Shown: positions 34,675 to 46,908, numbered from the stretch's first letter. The stretch is 64,000 nucleotides of DNA from Micromonospora trifolii (GCF_022229005.1 NZ_JAKKFD010000021.1:62001-126000); one strand, 5' to 3'. Notes: generated from the letters alone by a model not told the origin. Made by a program: numbers and translations.

Positions 34675-34860
34675 CCTGGCTTCCGGGTCCGGTCCGGTCC
34701 GGTCCCGTCTGGCGGGATGCCGGGTTTCCCGGCCGTCCGGTCGGGAATCGGGTGACGCATACCTCACCGCCGAACCACGGCGGGCGTTGTCCCCCAAGCC
34801 GCAATTACGGTAGAAGCGAAGGCAATTCAACGTAGATCTGCCGGCGAAGCGAGGAACCAC

Positions 34861-36144
<1,284 letters not shown>

Positions 36145-36164
36145 CCCGCTCCTCGCTGCACCAG

Positions 36165-36196
36165 CAGGCCGTCGACCCCTCCGGGTCGGCGGCCTG
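36165..36196 (+). terminator. hairpin terminator after gltA
   Basis: CAGGCCGTCGACCC (36165-36178) pairs with GGGTCGGCGGCCTG (36183-36196) around a 4-nt loop with one mismatch, starting 21 nt after the gltA stop. There is no poly-T tail. A C-rich repeat of CCCCG/CCGCC units follows (about 36211-36268). Confidence 0.75.
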
Positions 36197-36271
36197 CCGC
36201 GTTCCCGCGCTGCCCCGCCCCGCCCCGTCCCGTCCCGCCACGCCCCGCCCCGCCCCGCCACGCCACGCCAT

Positions 36272-36346
36272 GATCGACTCGGGTTCCTTGAAGGCGCGGG
36301 GTCCGTCGTGCAGGGACCCCCCGACTTTCAGGAAGCCGAGTCGATC
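36272..36346. repeat. 75-nt palindromic repeat, family member 1
   Basis: The left end GATCGACTCGG (36272-36282) is complementary to the right end CCGAGTCGATC (36336-36346), with inner pairing of GGTTCCTTGAA to TTCAGGAAGCC and GGGGTCC to GGACCCC. Two further 75-nt copies lie at 53362 and 55359. A truncated relative lacking the left end follows at 36351-36408 (GTCGGGGCATCCCC ... GACTTCAAGAAAACCGAGTC). Confidence 0.8.
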
Positions 36347-36350
36347 AACC

Positions 36351-36408
36351 GAAAGTCGGGGCATCCCCAGCACCGGGACACCCCGACTTCAAGAAAACCG
36401 AGTCGATC
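36351..36408. repeat. partial copy of the 75-nt palindromic repeat
   Basis: GAAAGTCGGGG ... CACCCCGACTTC forms a stem like the core of the 75-nt family, and the segment ends in CCGAGTCGATC as the others do. The left terminal arm is supplied by or merged with the preceding element. Confidence 0.65.
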
Positions 36409-36419
36409 AACCCCGCCCC

Positions 36420-36491
36420 AGTCCGGGGTCAGGCCCGAGTCCGGGGTCAGGCCCGAGTCCGGGGTCAGGCCCGAGTCCGGGGCCAGGCCCG
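36420..36491. repeat. four tandem copies of an 18-bp unit
   Basis: The unit AGTCCGGGGTCAGGCCCG repeats at 36420, 36438, 36456 and 36474, the last with one change (GGCC for GGTC). It lies between the palindromic repeats and the stop of the glycogen synthase-like gene at 36530. With the terminator and palindromes it fills the 385-nt gene-free interval 36145-36529. Confidence 0.85.
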
Positions 36492-36529
36492 AGTCCCGGC
36501 CGAGCCGGATTCGGGCCTGGACGACGAGG

Positions 36530-37969
36530 TCAGCGCAGGCCGGCGGCGGCGAGCAGGTTGCCCTCGGGGAGCGCCGGGAGGGCGCGGCCCTGCGACATCC
36601 GCTGCTCGGCGCGCTCGGCGGTGAATGCGGCCTCGTGGTGGATGGCGGCCGCGTAGCTGGCGGCGGTGTGCTGGGCGATCGCGGCCCAGCCGTACTGGTC
36701 GTGGACCATCCGGCGGGCGCGGCGGGCCATGACGCGGGAACGGTCGGCATCCGACAGCAGCGCGTCCACGGCGTCGGTGAGGCTGTCCGGGTCGTGCGGG
36801 CGGAAGGTCATCCCGGTGACGCCCGGCTCGACGATCTCGCCGAGGCCACCGGTGGCGGCGACGGCCAGGGGAGCACCGGCCGCGGCGCCCTCCAGGGCGA
36901 CCATGCCGAACGGCTCGTAGATGCTCGGCACGGCGAAGCAGTCGGACGCGGCCATCAGCGCCGGCAGGTCGGTGCCGCCCAGGAAGCCCGGCATGGTGAC
37001 CATGCCGCCGAGGCCGCGGCGGTGGACCTCGGCCTCCAGCTCGGCGCGGTACGGGCCGTCACCGGCGATCACGGCACGCAGCCCGGGGTGCCGCTCGCGC
37101 AGCCGGGGCAGCGCGGCGATCAGGTGCTGCACGCCCTTTTCGTACACGAGACGGCCGGCGAAGGTGACCAGCGGGCCGTTCCCGGCGAAGCGGGCGCGGG
37201 CGGCGGCCACGGCACGCGCGGGCACCCGCCAGCGGTGCGGTTCCACGCCGTTGGCGACCACGTCGACCCGCCCGGCCGGTACGCCGAACAGCGCGTTCAC
37301 CTCGTCGCGCATGTAACCGGAGCAGACGATCACCCGGTTGGACTCGCTGCTGAGCCACTGCTCGACGCCGTGGATGGTGCGGTTCATCTCCTCCGGCAGC
37401 CAGCCCTGGTGCCGACCGGCCTCGGTGGCGTGGATCGTGCTGACCAGCGGGATGTCCAGGTGGTCGCGCAACGTCATAGCCGTGTGGGCGACGAGCCAAT
37501 CGTGGGCGTGGATGACGTCGTAGGAGCCGGCCTGGGTGGCGCGCAGGGCGGTGCGGGTGAGGGTGTGGTTGAAGGCCATGGTCCAGGCCAGCAGTGAGCC
37601 GGTGGCGAGGGGGAAGGTGACCGGGTCTTCGGGGGCGCGCAGGATGCGTACGCCGTCGGCGTACTCCTCCAGGGGTGCGCCCTCGCTGTGGCGGGTGACG
37701 ACGGTGACTTCGTGGCCGGCGGCGGCGAGGGCGACGGAGAGGGCGTGCACGTGTCGGCCGAGACCGCCGACGAGCACCGGCGGGTACTCCCAGGACAGCA
37801 TGAGGATGCGGCGGGTCTGCGGGGGGACCCCGGGGCCGGACTGCGCCGGCACTGGCGTGCCGGGCTGCGCTGTGGGACCGGACTGCGCGGGGGGTCGGGA
37901 GGTCACTGTGGGCCGGTGGGCCCGGTCCTTGGTGGTGGCAGCGAACTGCTCGTCGACCCGCAGTGTCAC
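36530..37969 (-). CDS. GT4 glycosyltransferase, GlgA-like glycogen synthase (actinobacterial)
   Basis: 479 residues from the GTG at 37969, preceded by GGAGATTGAT; the longer ORF to 38185 has no similar site. A disordered Pro/Gln-rich 45-residue start leads into RRILMLSWEYPPVLVGGLGRHV, the glycine-rich acceptor loop of GT4/GT5 starch-type synthases. Later motifs are FAGRLVYEKGVQHLIAALP and SIYEPFGMVALEGAAAGAP with the E-x7-E pair. The location, divergent from glgX-treY-treZ, supports glycogen/alpha-glucan elongation. A related maltodextrin or sucrose-type GT4 role cannot be excluded. Confidence 0.82.
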   Translation of the reverse strand: MTLRVDEQFAATTKDRAHRPTVTSRPPAQSGPTAQPGTPVPAQSGPGVPPQTRRILMLSWEYPPVLVGGLGRHVHALSVALAAAGHEVTVVTRHSEGAPLEEYADGVRILRAPEDPVTFPLATGSLLAWTMAFNHTLTRTALRATQAGSYDVIHAHDWLVAHTAMTLRDHLDIPLVSTIHATEAGRHQGWLPEEMNRTIHGVEQWLSSESNRVIVCSGYMRDEVNALFGVPAGRVDVVANGVEPHRWRVPARAVAAARARFAGNGPLVTFAGRLVYEKGVQHLIAALPRLRERHPGLRAVIAGDGPYRAELEAEVHRRGLGGMVTMPGFLGGTDLPALMAASDCFAVPSIYEPFGMVALEGAAAGAPLAVAATGGLGEIVEPGVTGMTFRPHDPDSLTDAVDALLSDADRSRVMARRARRMVHDQYGWAAIAQHTAASYAAAIHHEAAFTAERAEQRMSQGRALPALPEGNLLAAAGLR

Positions 37970-38286
37970 ATCAATCTCCGTCCATGCATGGGGGTACGCG
38001 CCGACATCAGTGGCGGCGGAGTGAGAGGTGTAAGGGGTGGCCGAAGGGCCTGGCGGGGCACGCGCGAACGCTTGTCCCCGGTCAAGGAAAGTCCATCGGA
38101 CCCAAGAACGCACCTTGAAAAGGGTCATCGTGACGGAGGACACCCGATCGGTGTAGTGCGCATCAGACAGGTGGTTTCCGCTCACCGCCTGAAAGGATGG
38201 ATTGGCGCGACCGGGCCGGGGGCACTACCTGCGTGCGCGCGGGCGATCTCGGCCGGTGCGCACATAACCATGGTCTAAGGAGCGAC
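37970..38286. promoter_or_regulatory. divergent promoter region glgA-like / glgX
   Basis: The 317-nt gap between divergent starts must hold promoters for both alpha-glucan transcription units. No clear -10/-35 pair or long palindrome is apparent; TAAGGAGCGAC (38277-38286) is the glgX ribosome site. Confidence 0.5.
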
Positions 38287-40404
<2,118 letters not shown>

Positions 40405-40405
40405 C

Positions 40406-42709
40406 ATGCCGGCCACCCCTCCCAAGGCCACGTACCGGATCCAGGTCCGCCCCGGCTTCGACCTGGACGCCACCGCCGCGATCGTCGACTACCTGGACGA
40501 CCTCGGCGTCAGCCACCTCTACAGCGCCCCGCTGCTGACCGCCACCCCCGGCTCCCAGCACGGCTACGACGTGGTCGACCACCGGGCCGTCAACCCGGAG
40601 CTGGGCGGGGAGGCCGCCCGGCAGCGGCTGCTGGCCGCGCTGCGCGACAAGCAGCTCGGCCTGGTCGTCGACATCGTGCCCAACCACGCCGGGGTCGCCG
40701 TCCCGGCCGCCAACCCCGCCTGGTGGGACGTGCTGCGCCGAGGGCGCGACTCGTCGTACGCCGACTGGTTCGACATCGACTGGGACCGGGGCCGGCTGCT
40801 GCTGCCGGTGCTGGCCGACGACCCGGCCGCTCTGGACGACCTCAAGGTGGTCGACGGGGAGCTGCGCTACCACGAGCACCGCTTCCCGCTCGCCGACGGC
40901 ACCGGCGACGGCAACGCCCGCGAGGTGCACGACCGGCAGCACTACGAGCTGGTCTCCTGGCGGCGCGGTGACGCCGAGCTGACGTACCGCCGGTTCTTCG
41001 CCATCGCGGGCCTGGCGGGTCTGCGCGTGGAGGACCCGGCGGTCTTCGCCGCCACCCACGAGCTGATCCTGCGCTGGGCCGCCGCCGGGGAGGTCGACGG
41101 CATCCGCGTCGACCACCCGGACGGCCTGCGCGACCCGGCCGGCTACCTGGCCCGGTTGCGGGCCGCCGCACCCGACGCCTGGCTCGTGGTGGAGAAGATC
41201 CTGGAGTACGGCGAGGAACTGCCGGACTGGCCGGTGGACGGCACCACCGGCTACGACGCCATGGCCGCTGTCGGCGGACTTTTCGTCGACACCGACGCCG
41301 AGGGGGACTTCACCGCGCTGGACAACCGCCTCACCGGGCAGCACACCTCCTGGGAGGACCTGACCCACTCCACGAAGCTGGCCGCCGCCACCCAACTGCT
41401 CGCCGCCGAGCTGACCCGGCTGGCCGCCCTCGCCCCCGAGGTGCCCACCGAGCAGGCCCGCGCGGCGCTCGCCGAGCTGGCCACCGCGTTCGCCGTCTAC
41501 CGGGGCTACCCACCGCACGGCGCCCGGCACCTCGCCGCCGCCCGCTCCGAGGCCGGCCGCCGCCGCCCCGACCTGGCCGGCGCCCTGGACGCTGTCACCC
41601 GCCGACTACGCAACCCCGACGACGAGCTGGGCATGCGGTTCCCGCAGCTCACCGGCGCGGTGATGGCCAAGGGCGTCGAGGACACCGCGTTCTACCGCTG
41701 GACCCGGTTCGTGGCGCTCAACGAGGTCGGCGACGACCCCTCCCACTTCGGGGTGCCGCCGGCGGAGTTCCACCGCTTCGCCGCGGCCCAACAGGTCCGC
41801 TGGCCGGCCAGCATGACCACCCTCTCCACCCACGACACCAAACGCGGCGAGGACGTCCGGGCCCGCCTCGCCGTGCTCAGCGAACTGCCGGGCCGCTGGG
41901 CCGAGCAGGTCAAGACCTGGATGGCGTACGCCCCGCTGCCCGACCCGGCCTTCGCCCACCTGCTCTGGCAGACCGCCGTCGGCGCCTGGCCGATCGAGCG
42001 GGAGCGGCTGCACGCGTACGTCGAGAAGGCCGCCCGGGAGGCCGGGGCCTCGACCAGTTGGGCGGACCCCGACGCGGCCTTCGAGCAGGCAGTGCACGCA
42101 GTGGTCGACCAGATGTACGACGACCCGAGCCTGCACGACGAGCTGAGCGAACTCGCCGCCGCCATCGCCCCGGCCGGCTGGTGCAACTCGCTCGGGCAGA
42201 AGCTGATCCAACTCACCATGCCCGGTGTGCCGGACACCTACCAGGGCACCGAGCTGTGGGACAACTCCCTCGTCGACCCGGACAACCGCCGCCCGGTCGA
42301 CTTCGACGTACGCCGAGAGTTGCTGGCACGCATCGACGGCGGCTGGCGTCCCCCGGTCGAAACCGACGGAGCGGCGAAGCTGCTCGTCGTGTCGCGGACC
42401 CTGCGGTTGCGGCGGGCGCACCCGGAGCTGTTCACCACCTACCGGCCGGTGCCCGCGCACGGGCCGGTGGGCCGGCACGTGGTGGCCTTCGACCGGGGCG
42501 GCGCGATCGCCGTGGCGACCCGGCTGCCGCTGGGCCTGGCACGCGCCGGTGGGTGGTGTGACACAGCTCTGTCACTTCCCGTTCACGAGATGAAGGACCT
42601 GTTCACCGGCCGGGTCTACAGTGGCGGGGAGACCCCTCTGGACGACCTTCTGGCCGACTATCCCGTGGCTCTGCTGACTCCTTCCACCACTTCCGTGGAG
42701 GCTGCGTGA
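40406..42709 (+). CDS. treY: maltooligosyl trehalose synthase
   Basis: 767 residues. It converts the reducing end of maltodextrins to a terminal trehalose unit. GH13 blocks are visible: RIQVRPGFDLDATAAIVDYL at the start, DIVPNHAG, EVDGIRVDHPDGLRDP (catalytic Asp), VVEKILEYGEELP (Glu) and MTTLSTHDTKRGED. The long insert and C-terminal domain (LPGRWAEQVKTWM; TYQGTELWDNSLVDPDNRRP) are typical of TreY. It lies between glgX and treZ with essentially no spacing. Confidence 0.95.
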   Translation: MPATPPKATYRIQVRPGFDLDATAAIVDYLDDLGVSHLYSAPLLTATPGSQHGYDVVDHRAVNPELGGEAARQRLLAALRDKQLGLVVDIVPNHAGVAVPAANPAWWDVLRRGRDSSYADWFDIDWDRGRLLLPVLADDPAALDDLKVVDGELRYHEHRFPLADGTGDGNAREVHDRQHYELVSWRRGDAELTYRRFFAIAGLAGLRVEDPAVFAATHELILRWAAAGEVDGIRVDHPDGLRDPAGYLARLRAAAPDAWLVVEKILEYGEELPDWPVDGTTGYDAMAAVGGLFVDTDAEGDFTALDNRLTGQHTSWEDLTHSTKLAAATQLLAAELTRLAALAPEVPTEQARAALAELATAFAVYRGYPPHGARHLAAARSEAGRRRPDLAGALDAVTRRLRNPDDELGMRFPQLTGAVMAKGVEDTAFYRWTRFVALNEVGDDPSHFGVPPAEFHRFAAAQQVRWPASMTTLSTHDTKRGEDVRARLAVLSELPGRWAEQVKTWMAYAPLPDPAFAHLLWQTAVGAWPIERERLHAYVEKAAREAGASTSWADPDAAFEQAVHAVVDQMYDDPSLHDELSELAAAIAPAGWCNSLGQKLIQLTMPGVPDTYQGTELWDNSLVDPDNRRPVDFDVRRELLARIDGGWRPPVETDGAAKLLVVSRTLRLRRAHPELFTTYRPVPAHGPVGRHVVAFDRGGAIAVATRLPLGLARAGGWCDTALSLPVHEMKDLFTGRVYSGGETPLDDLLADYPVALLTPSTTSVEAA

Positions 42710-44433
42710 TGACCGAATTCAGCGTGTGGGCGCCGGACGCCGAGCGGGTGCGGCTGCGCCTGGCCGGCGACACCGACCACGAGATGCGCGCCGCCGCCGA
42801 CGGCTGGTGGCGGGTCGACGTGCCCGACGCCGGCCTCGACTACTCCTTTCTGCTGAACGACGACGAAACCCCACTGCCCGACCCCCGGTCACCGTGGCAA
42901 CCTGCGGGAGTGCACGGGCCGAGCCGCCGCTACGACCACGCCGCCTTCGCGTGGTCCGACAGCGCGTGGACCGGCCGGCAACTGCCCGGCAGCATCCTCT
43001 ACGAGCTGCACATCGGCACCTTCACTCCGGAAGGCACCTTCGACGCGGCCATCGACCGCCTCGACCACCTGGTGTCGCTGGGCGTCGACCTGATCGAGCT
43101 GCTCCCGGTCAACGCCTTCAACGGCGAACACAACTGGGGGTACGACGGCGTCTGCTGGTACGCCCCACACGAGCCCTACGGCGGCCCCGACGGCCTGAAA
43201 CGGTTCGTCGACGCCGCCCACGCTCGCGGTCTGGGGGTGATCCTCGACGTTGTCTACAACCATTTCGGGCCCTCCGGGGCCTACGCGCCGCAGTTCGGGC
43301 CCTACCTCGCCGAGCAGAGCAACAGTTGGGGCCGCTCGATCAACCTGGACGGCCCGCACTCCGACGAGGTACGCCGCTACATCATCGACAGCGTGCTCAT
43401 GTGGCTGCGCGACTACCACGTCGACGGGCTGCGTCTGGATGCTGTGCACGCGCTGCACGACTCGCGGGCCGTTCCCATCCTGGAAGAGCTGGCCGTCTCC
43501 GTCGAGTCGTTGTCGACGCACCTGGGGCGGCCGCTGTCGCTGATCGCCGAATCGGACCTCAACGACCCGCGGGTCATCACGCCGCGCGAGGCGGGTGGGT
43601 TCGGGCTGCACGCCCAGTGGAACGACGACGCGCACCACGCCCTGCACACGTTGCTGACGGGGGAGCGGCAGGGTTACTACGGGGACTTCGGGTCCCTGGA
43701 GACGTTGTCTGACGTGCTGACGGGCGGGTTCTTCCACGCCGGGACCTGGTCCAGCTTCCGGAACCGGCACCATGGGCGGCCTGTTGATCCTCGGGTGCCT
43801 GGGCATCGGTTCGTGGCCTACCTGCAGAACCATGACCAGATTGGGAACCGAGCTACCGGGGATCGGATCTCGGCTTCGCTGTCGCCTTCGCTGCTCCGCG
43901 TTGGGGCTACGTTGCTGTTGACGGCGCCGTTCACTCCCATGCTGTTCATGGGGGAGGAGTGGGCTGCCTCTACGCCCTGGCAGTTCTTCACCTCGCATCC
44001 GGAGCCGGAGTTGGCCTCAGCGGTGCGCACCGGGCGGCGGCGGGAGTTCGCCTCGCACGGGTGGCCTGAAGGGGACGTGCCCGACCCGCAGGACCCGGAG
44101 ACGTTCGTGCGGTCGCGGTTGGACTGGGCGGAGCTGGACAAGCCTGAGCATGCTTCGATGTTGGCGTTTTACCAGCGGTTGATCGCTCTGCGACGGTCTC
44201 TTCCTGACCTCTCTGATCCTCGGCTGAACGCTGTTTCTGTGCAGCACGGGGACCAGTTTCTGGTGATGCGGCGGGGAGACACGCTGGTCGTGGCGAACCT
44301 GGCTGGGCGGGGGCAGGGAGTGTCGCTGCCTGGGGTGGCGCGGCGGGTGCTGCTGGCTACGGGGGAGGGGGTCACCGTGATGCGGGACCGGATCCAGTTG
44401 CCGGCGGAGACTGCGGCGATCGTGGCGCTCTGA
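42709..44433 (+). CDS. treZ: malto-oligosyltrehalose trehalohydrolase
   Basis: 574 residues from the ATG at 42709 in TGATG, overlapping the treY stop by one base; GTG at 42706 is also possible. It releases trehalose from the TreY product. CBM48-like N-terminus (MTEFSVWAPDAERVRLRL), then GH13 blocks DVVYNHFGPSG, VDGLRLDAVHAL (Asp), SLIAESDLNDPR (Glu) and FVAYLQNHDQIGNR. The last quarter (from about 43690) uses more T-ending codons (GCT, CCT, TCT, GTT) than the rest of the operon, near the border of the low-GC island. Confidence 0.95.
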   Translation: MTEFSVWAPDAERVRLRLAGDTDHEMRAAADGWWRVDVPDAGLDYSFLLNDDETPLPDPRSPWQPAGVHGPSRRYDHAAFAWSDSAWTGRQLPGSILYELHIGTFTPEGTFDAAIDRLDHLVSLGVDLIELLPVNAFNGEHNWGYDGVCWYAPHEPYGGPDGLKRFVDAAHARGLGVILDVVYNHFGPSGAYAPQFGPYLAEQSNSWGRSINLDGPHSDEVRRYIIDSVLMWLRDYHVDGLRLDAVHALHDSRAVPILEELAVSVESLSTHLGRPLSLIAESDLNDPRVITPREAGGFGLHAQWNDDAHHALHTLLTGERQGYYGDFGSLETLSDVLTGGFFHAGTWSSFRNRHHGRPVDPRVPGHRFVAYLQNHDQIGNRATGDRISASLSPSLLRVGATLLLTAPFTPMLFMGEEWAASTPWQFFTSHPEPELASAVRTGRRREFASHGWPEGDVPDPQDPETFVRSRLDWAELDKPEHASMLAFYQRLIALRRSLPDLSDPRLNAVSVQHGDQFLVMRRGDTLVVANLAGRGQGVSLPGVARRVLLATGEGVTVMRDRIQLPAETAAIVAL

Positions 44434-44896
44434 GTGGGTGCGCCTTGGCCCGCTGCGGGGGAGTTGACGAGGGTGAACGCCGCCGCTCACGCCGGTCCAT
44501 GCGTGATTCCCGATAGTTAGAGTTCAGGATCGACCGTGACCGCGGTTGTTGACAGCCTGCGGCATCTCGCAACCGCTATCGCAACAACGCCAGCCCTCCG
44601 AGGACTGGCGCGGAACACAATCACTCCGTTTGGACTTGCGGTAGCGGCTTGTGGGCGTCCTCGTCACCACTCCTCAGCGCTGCCGGGTCCTTCGACCCGT
44701 CTCTAAATTTGCAGACGGCGCGGTGTGGGTCAATGCGAAGGCCATTGGGCTGGGTTGGCCGGTCGTGGGCTAAGGGCGGAGTAGTCCTATGCCGCTACTG
44801 CCGGAGCACGTGGTAATGGGGGTTGCGTCCAAACAGTACTCTGGTGCGGAATCAAGTTGGCGCAGGATCGCGGCTGCCGAGGAGGATCGTTAAAAT
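44434..44896. other. 463-nt gene-free left flank of the island
   Basis: From the treZ stop to the 2-TM gene no credible ORF or tRNA is seen. Base composition falls from strongly GC to mixed. GGGTCCTTCGACCC (about 44686-44699) can form a small hairpin. A GAGGAGG ribosome site for the next gene is at about 44878-44885. Confidence 0.6.
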
Positions 44897-45697
44897 ATGG
44901 AAGAACGATTGGTGCAAGTTTACAGATTCCTAGTCAAATATTGGAATGCCATCGTGGCTGGAACCGCGACTGTTGGTGTCATGGTGTTCACCTTTGCCCC
45001 GCCACTTCAGCGGTATGTCACATTCTTCTACTTGCTCGGGGCTAACGCTATAGTTTGGACCTTGATCGAGATCAAGGCCAGTATCCAGCCGAAAGTTCAG
45101 GATCGAAAGCTATTCTACAATATGCACTTGGCTCGACCCGGAATCGTGAGGGATATCGAGGCGGCTCTTGCTAAGACCGATCAAGGTGAGCCCTTAAAAG
45201 TCGCACTTCTTGCCGGCCGGATGCGCTCGATGTCAGATATCGTCCGTCAAGTCTATGAGGATCTCCGGATGGGCCGCGTCGAGGGCCACATCGACATCGC
45301 CATGTATTGCATGCATCCCGATTACGTCGCGAAACAGGTGCTGCCGGGGGGTGTGGATCCTGTCGCTCAAGAGCGAAGAAATAACGCCGCCTCGAATTCG
45401 GTCCGAAGCTTGACCACCGAAATGGCTGCGCTGACTGGCGTACTGAAGGGAAACTGTTCTCTGACCGTAACGGTAACATACTATACTGAAGACCCATACG
45501 TTTACGCATATGTCATTGGCGATAAGGTCGTCTATTGGGGGGCATTCACGTGGTCGTCTGAGCACTCCGACTTCCTCGGCCCTGAAAGCCCATGCTACCG
45601 CCTCTCTAAGACTGACCCGTGGTTCCCATCGATTCGAACCTGGATCGTATCGCGAATCGGGCTGTACGATGCTAAACGCATATCGGCCGAGACGTAA
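44897..45697 (+). CDS. two-TM protein with C-terminal domain resembling PLD-like folds; unknown
   Basis: 266 residues with low-GC codon use. Two membrane helices are near residues 16-38 and 41-60, followed by a cytosolic domain of about 200 residues. The latter has KVALLAGRMRSMSDIVRQVY, a YTEDPYVYAYVIGDKVVYWG strand pair and PWFPSIRTWIVSRI. The order of strands vaguely resembles phospholipase-D-like domains, without HKD motifs. A 2-TM plus beta-rich layout also recalls membrane effectors of nucleotide-signalling defence systems. Both comparisons are weak. AGGAGG lies 10 nt upstream of the start. It converges with the dCTP deaminase gene. Confidence 0.6.
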   Translation: MEERLVQVYRFLVKYWNAIVAGTATVGVMVFTFAPPLQRYVTFFYLLGANAIVWTLIEIKASIQPKVQDRKLFYNMHLARPGIVRDIEAALAKTDQGEPLKVALLAGRMRSMSDIVRQVYEDLRMGRVEGHIDIAMYCMHPDYVAKQVLPGGVDPVAQERRNNAASNSVRSLTTEMAALTGVLKGNCSLTVTVTYYTEDPYVYAYVIGDKVVYWGAFTWSSEHSDFLGPESPCYRLSKTDPWFPSIRTWIVSRIGLYDAKRISAET

Positions 45698-45731
45698 CCA
45701 AGCTCGCCATGGAATGTCTGATTGATAGATA

Positions 45732-46367
45732 TCACGGACCGTTGAAGAGTCCAGCTGGTGAAACCATTTGTGCCCGCGCCGCAGGCTGGATACGGGAGAG
45801 GGGTGGGTTCGAGATTGCAGGCTGCAAGTTCTCCGGACCTAGTCGGGCTGGCGTCGCTCCGCGCTGTCCTTGATATTTCCCCTGGTACTGAATTTGAGCA
45901 TTTCCCAGTAGTGAGAACCAGAATATCTGCCCGAAGTGAGAGCCCTCGTAGACCCTGGTCGGGCGCTGAACAGTTATCTCCAGTGTAATCTGTCCGCAGA
46001 ACCCGACATCAATTAAACCTGCTGTCACGTGGTTGGTTATGAATTTTCGGCCTATGGAACTGCGCCCCGTTACCAAAGACGCGTAAACGGAGGAACCGAA
46101 AACTTCTACCGTATGGCCCAGATAGCATTCGCCAGGTAGTAGTACGAGTCCTTCTGGCTCGATCGTCATCTCTTCAAACTCATCCTCTACTCGTAGATCG
46201 ATCTCAGGTGAGACCAGCCGAGAGATGCTAGCGCCCAATCGGTAATTGTAAGAATTTGGGTTTATTGCGGCCGGATCGAACGGAGAAACGTAAATCTCGT
46301 GATCTTCGATCGCTGCGGCGATCGCGGTGCCGGAAAGCCATCCGCCAATGAAGCTTTCATTTAGCAA
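45732..46367 (-). CDS. dCTP deaminase-family protein (dUTPase fold)
   Basis: About 211 residues from a TTG at 46367, overlapping the kinase-like gene by 11 nt. The trimeric dCTP deaminase signatures are clear: ISPFDP-like VSPFDPAAINPNSYNYRLG, GRSSIGRKFI, AGLIDVGFCGQITLEI (catalytic Glu of GQITLE) and YQGKYQGQRGATPARL, which closes the nucleotide site. It should convert dCTP to dUTP, or to dUMP if bifunctional. Codon use is unlike the surrounding chromosome. Tight coupling with a P-loop kinase-like gene is unusual for housekeeping Dcd and suggests a mobile or defence context. Confidence 0.85.
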   Translation of the reverse strand: MLNESFIGGWLSGTAIAAAIEDHEIYVSPFDPAAINPNSYNYRLGASISRLVSPEIDLRVEDEFEEMTIEPEGLVLLPGECYLGHTVEVFGSSVYASLVTGRSSIGRKFITNHVTAGLIDVGFCGQITLEITVQRPTRVYEGSHFGQIFWFSLLGNAQIQYQGKYQGQRGATPARLGPENLQPAISNPPLSRIQPAARAQMVSPAGLFNGP

Positions 46368-46908
46368 CGTCCAACCCCAGTTCTTTGAGTAGATGACGGA
46401 TCTCGGTCACCAAATCTCCAACGCCGCCCCTGTTTGAAATTACATACCGACACATGGATCTAGGAATGACTGCGTCGTGGGCGTGGTCGGTGACTTCAGC
46501 AGGTGTCGCGTCCATGCGTCGACGGCCATGGTCTCCCTCGATCCAGACGTAGGTGAATCCAAGTGTGTCCAGAGTGGGCTTTGAGCCGAGGCGGCAGTCA
46601 TCATTAACGACTAGAGGAAAGCCTGAGCAACGGTCGACAGTCTCCTTGAAGATCCTGCTCAGGAATTGCGGCTCCCGCATGAAGAGTAGATCGCGGATGC
46701 TCTGTAGAAGAACGCCATCCTGCGTCCCGGTCACCGATGGTGACGGGCGCGCGAGGAGCCGGTATAGGAACTCCTCGACATCATGTAGTGGTTGTGCCAC
46801 GGAGACAACTACGGCGCCTGGAGTCATCTTCTGCATAAGCCAAGCGGTGGTGGTCTTACCCGAACCGGTCGGCGCGACCAAGGCTAAGCGGACGATTGCA
46901 TTTGACAT
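46357..46908 (-). CDS. P-loop kinase-like protein (deoxynucleotide kinase-like)
   Basis: About 183 residues from the ATG at 46908 (MSNAIVRLALVAPTGSGKTT), with GGGAGG about 10 nt upstream; ATG codons at 46917 and 46926 are alternatives. APTGSGKTT is a Walker A loop, FPLVVNDDCRLGSKPTLDTLG follows near the expected Walker B/lid area, and GDHGRRRMDATPAEVTDHAHD could be a lid. The size and order suit dNMP kinases as found in phages, but no specific family is secure. It overlaps the dCTP deaminase gene, so both are co-expressed. Confidence 0.65.
   Translation of the reverse strand: MSNAIVRLALVAPTGSGKTTTAWLMQKMTPGAVVVSVAQPLHDVEEFLYRLLARPSPSVTGTQDGVLLQSIRDLLFMREPQFLSRIFKETVDRCSGFPLVVNDDCRLGSKPTLDTLGFTYVWIEGDHGRRRMDATPAEVTDHAHDAVIPRSMCRYVISNRGGVGDLVTEIRHLLKELGLDVAK

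Noticed and set aside
36211..36268. CCCCG/CCGCC tandem tract as a functional repeat
   Set aside because: Imprecise simple-sequence run in GC-rich DNA; no consistent unit length.
36420..36491. Possible CRISPR-like array
   Set aside because: The 18-bp units are directly adjacent without spacers and no cas genes are nearby.
36328..36750. ORF with PDSGLT repeats
   Set aside because: The peptide repeat is the 18-bp DNA tandem repeat read through; no start or family.
44434..44896. tRNA or attachment site at island edge
   Set aside because: I could not fold a cloverleaf, and no direct repeat with the right edge was found by eye.
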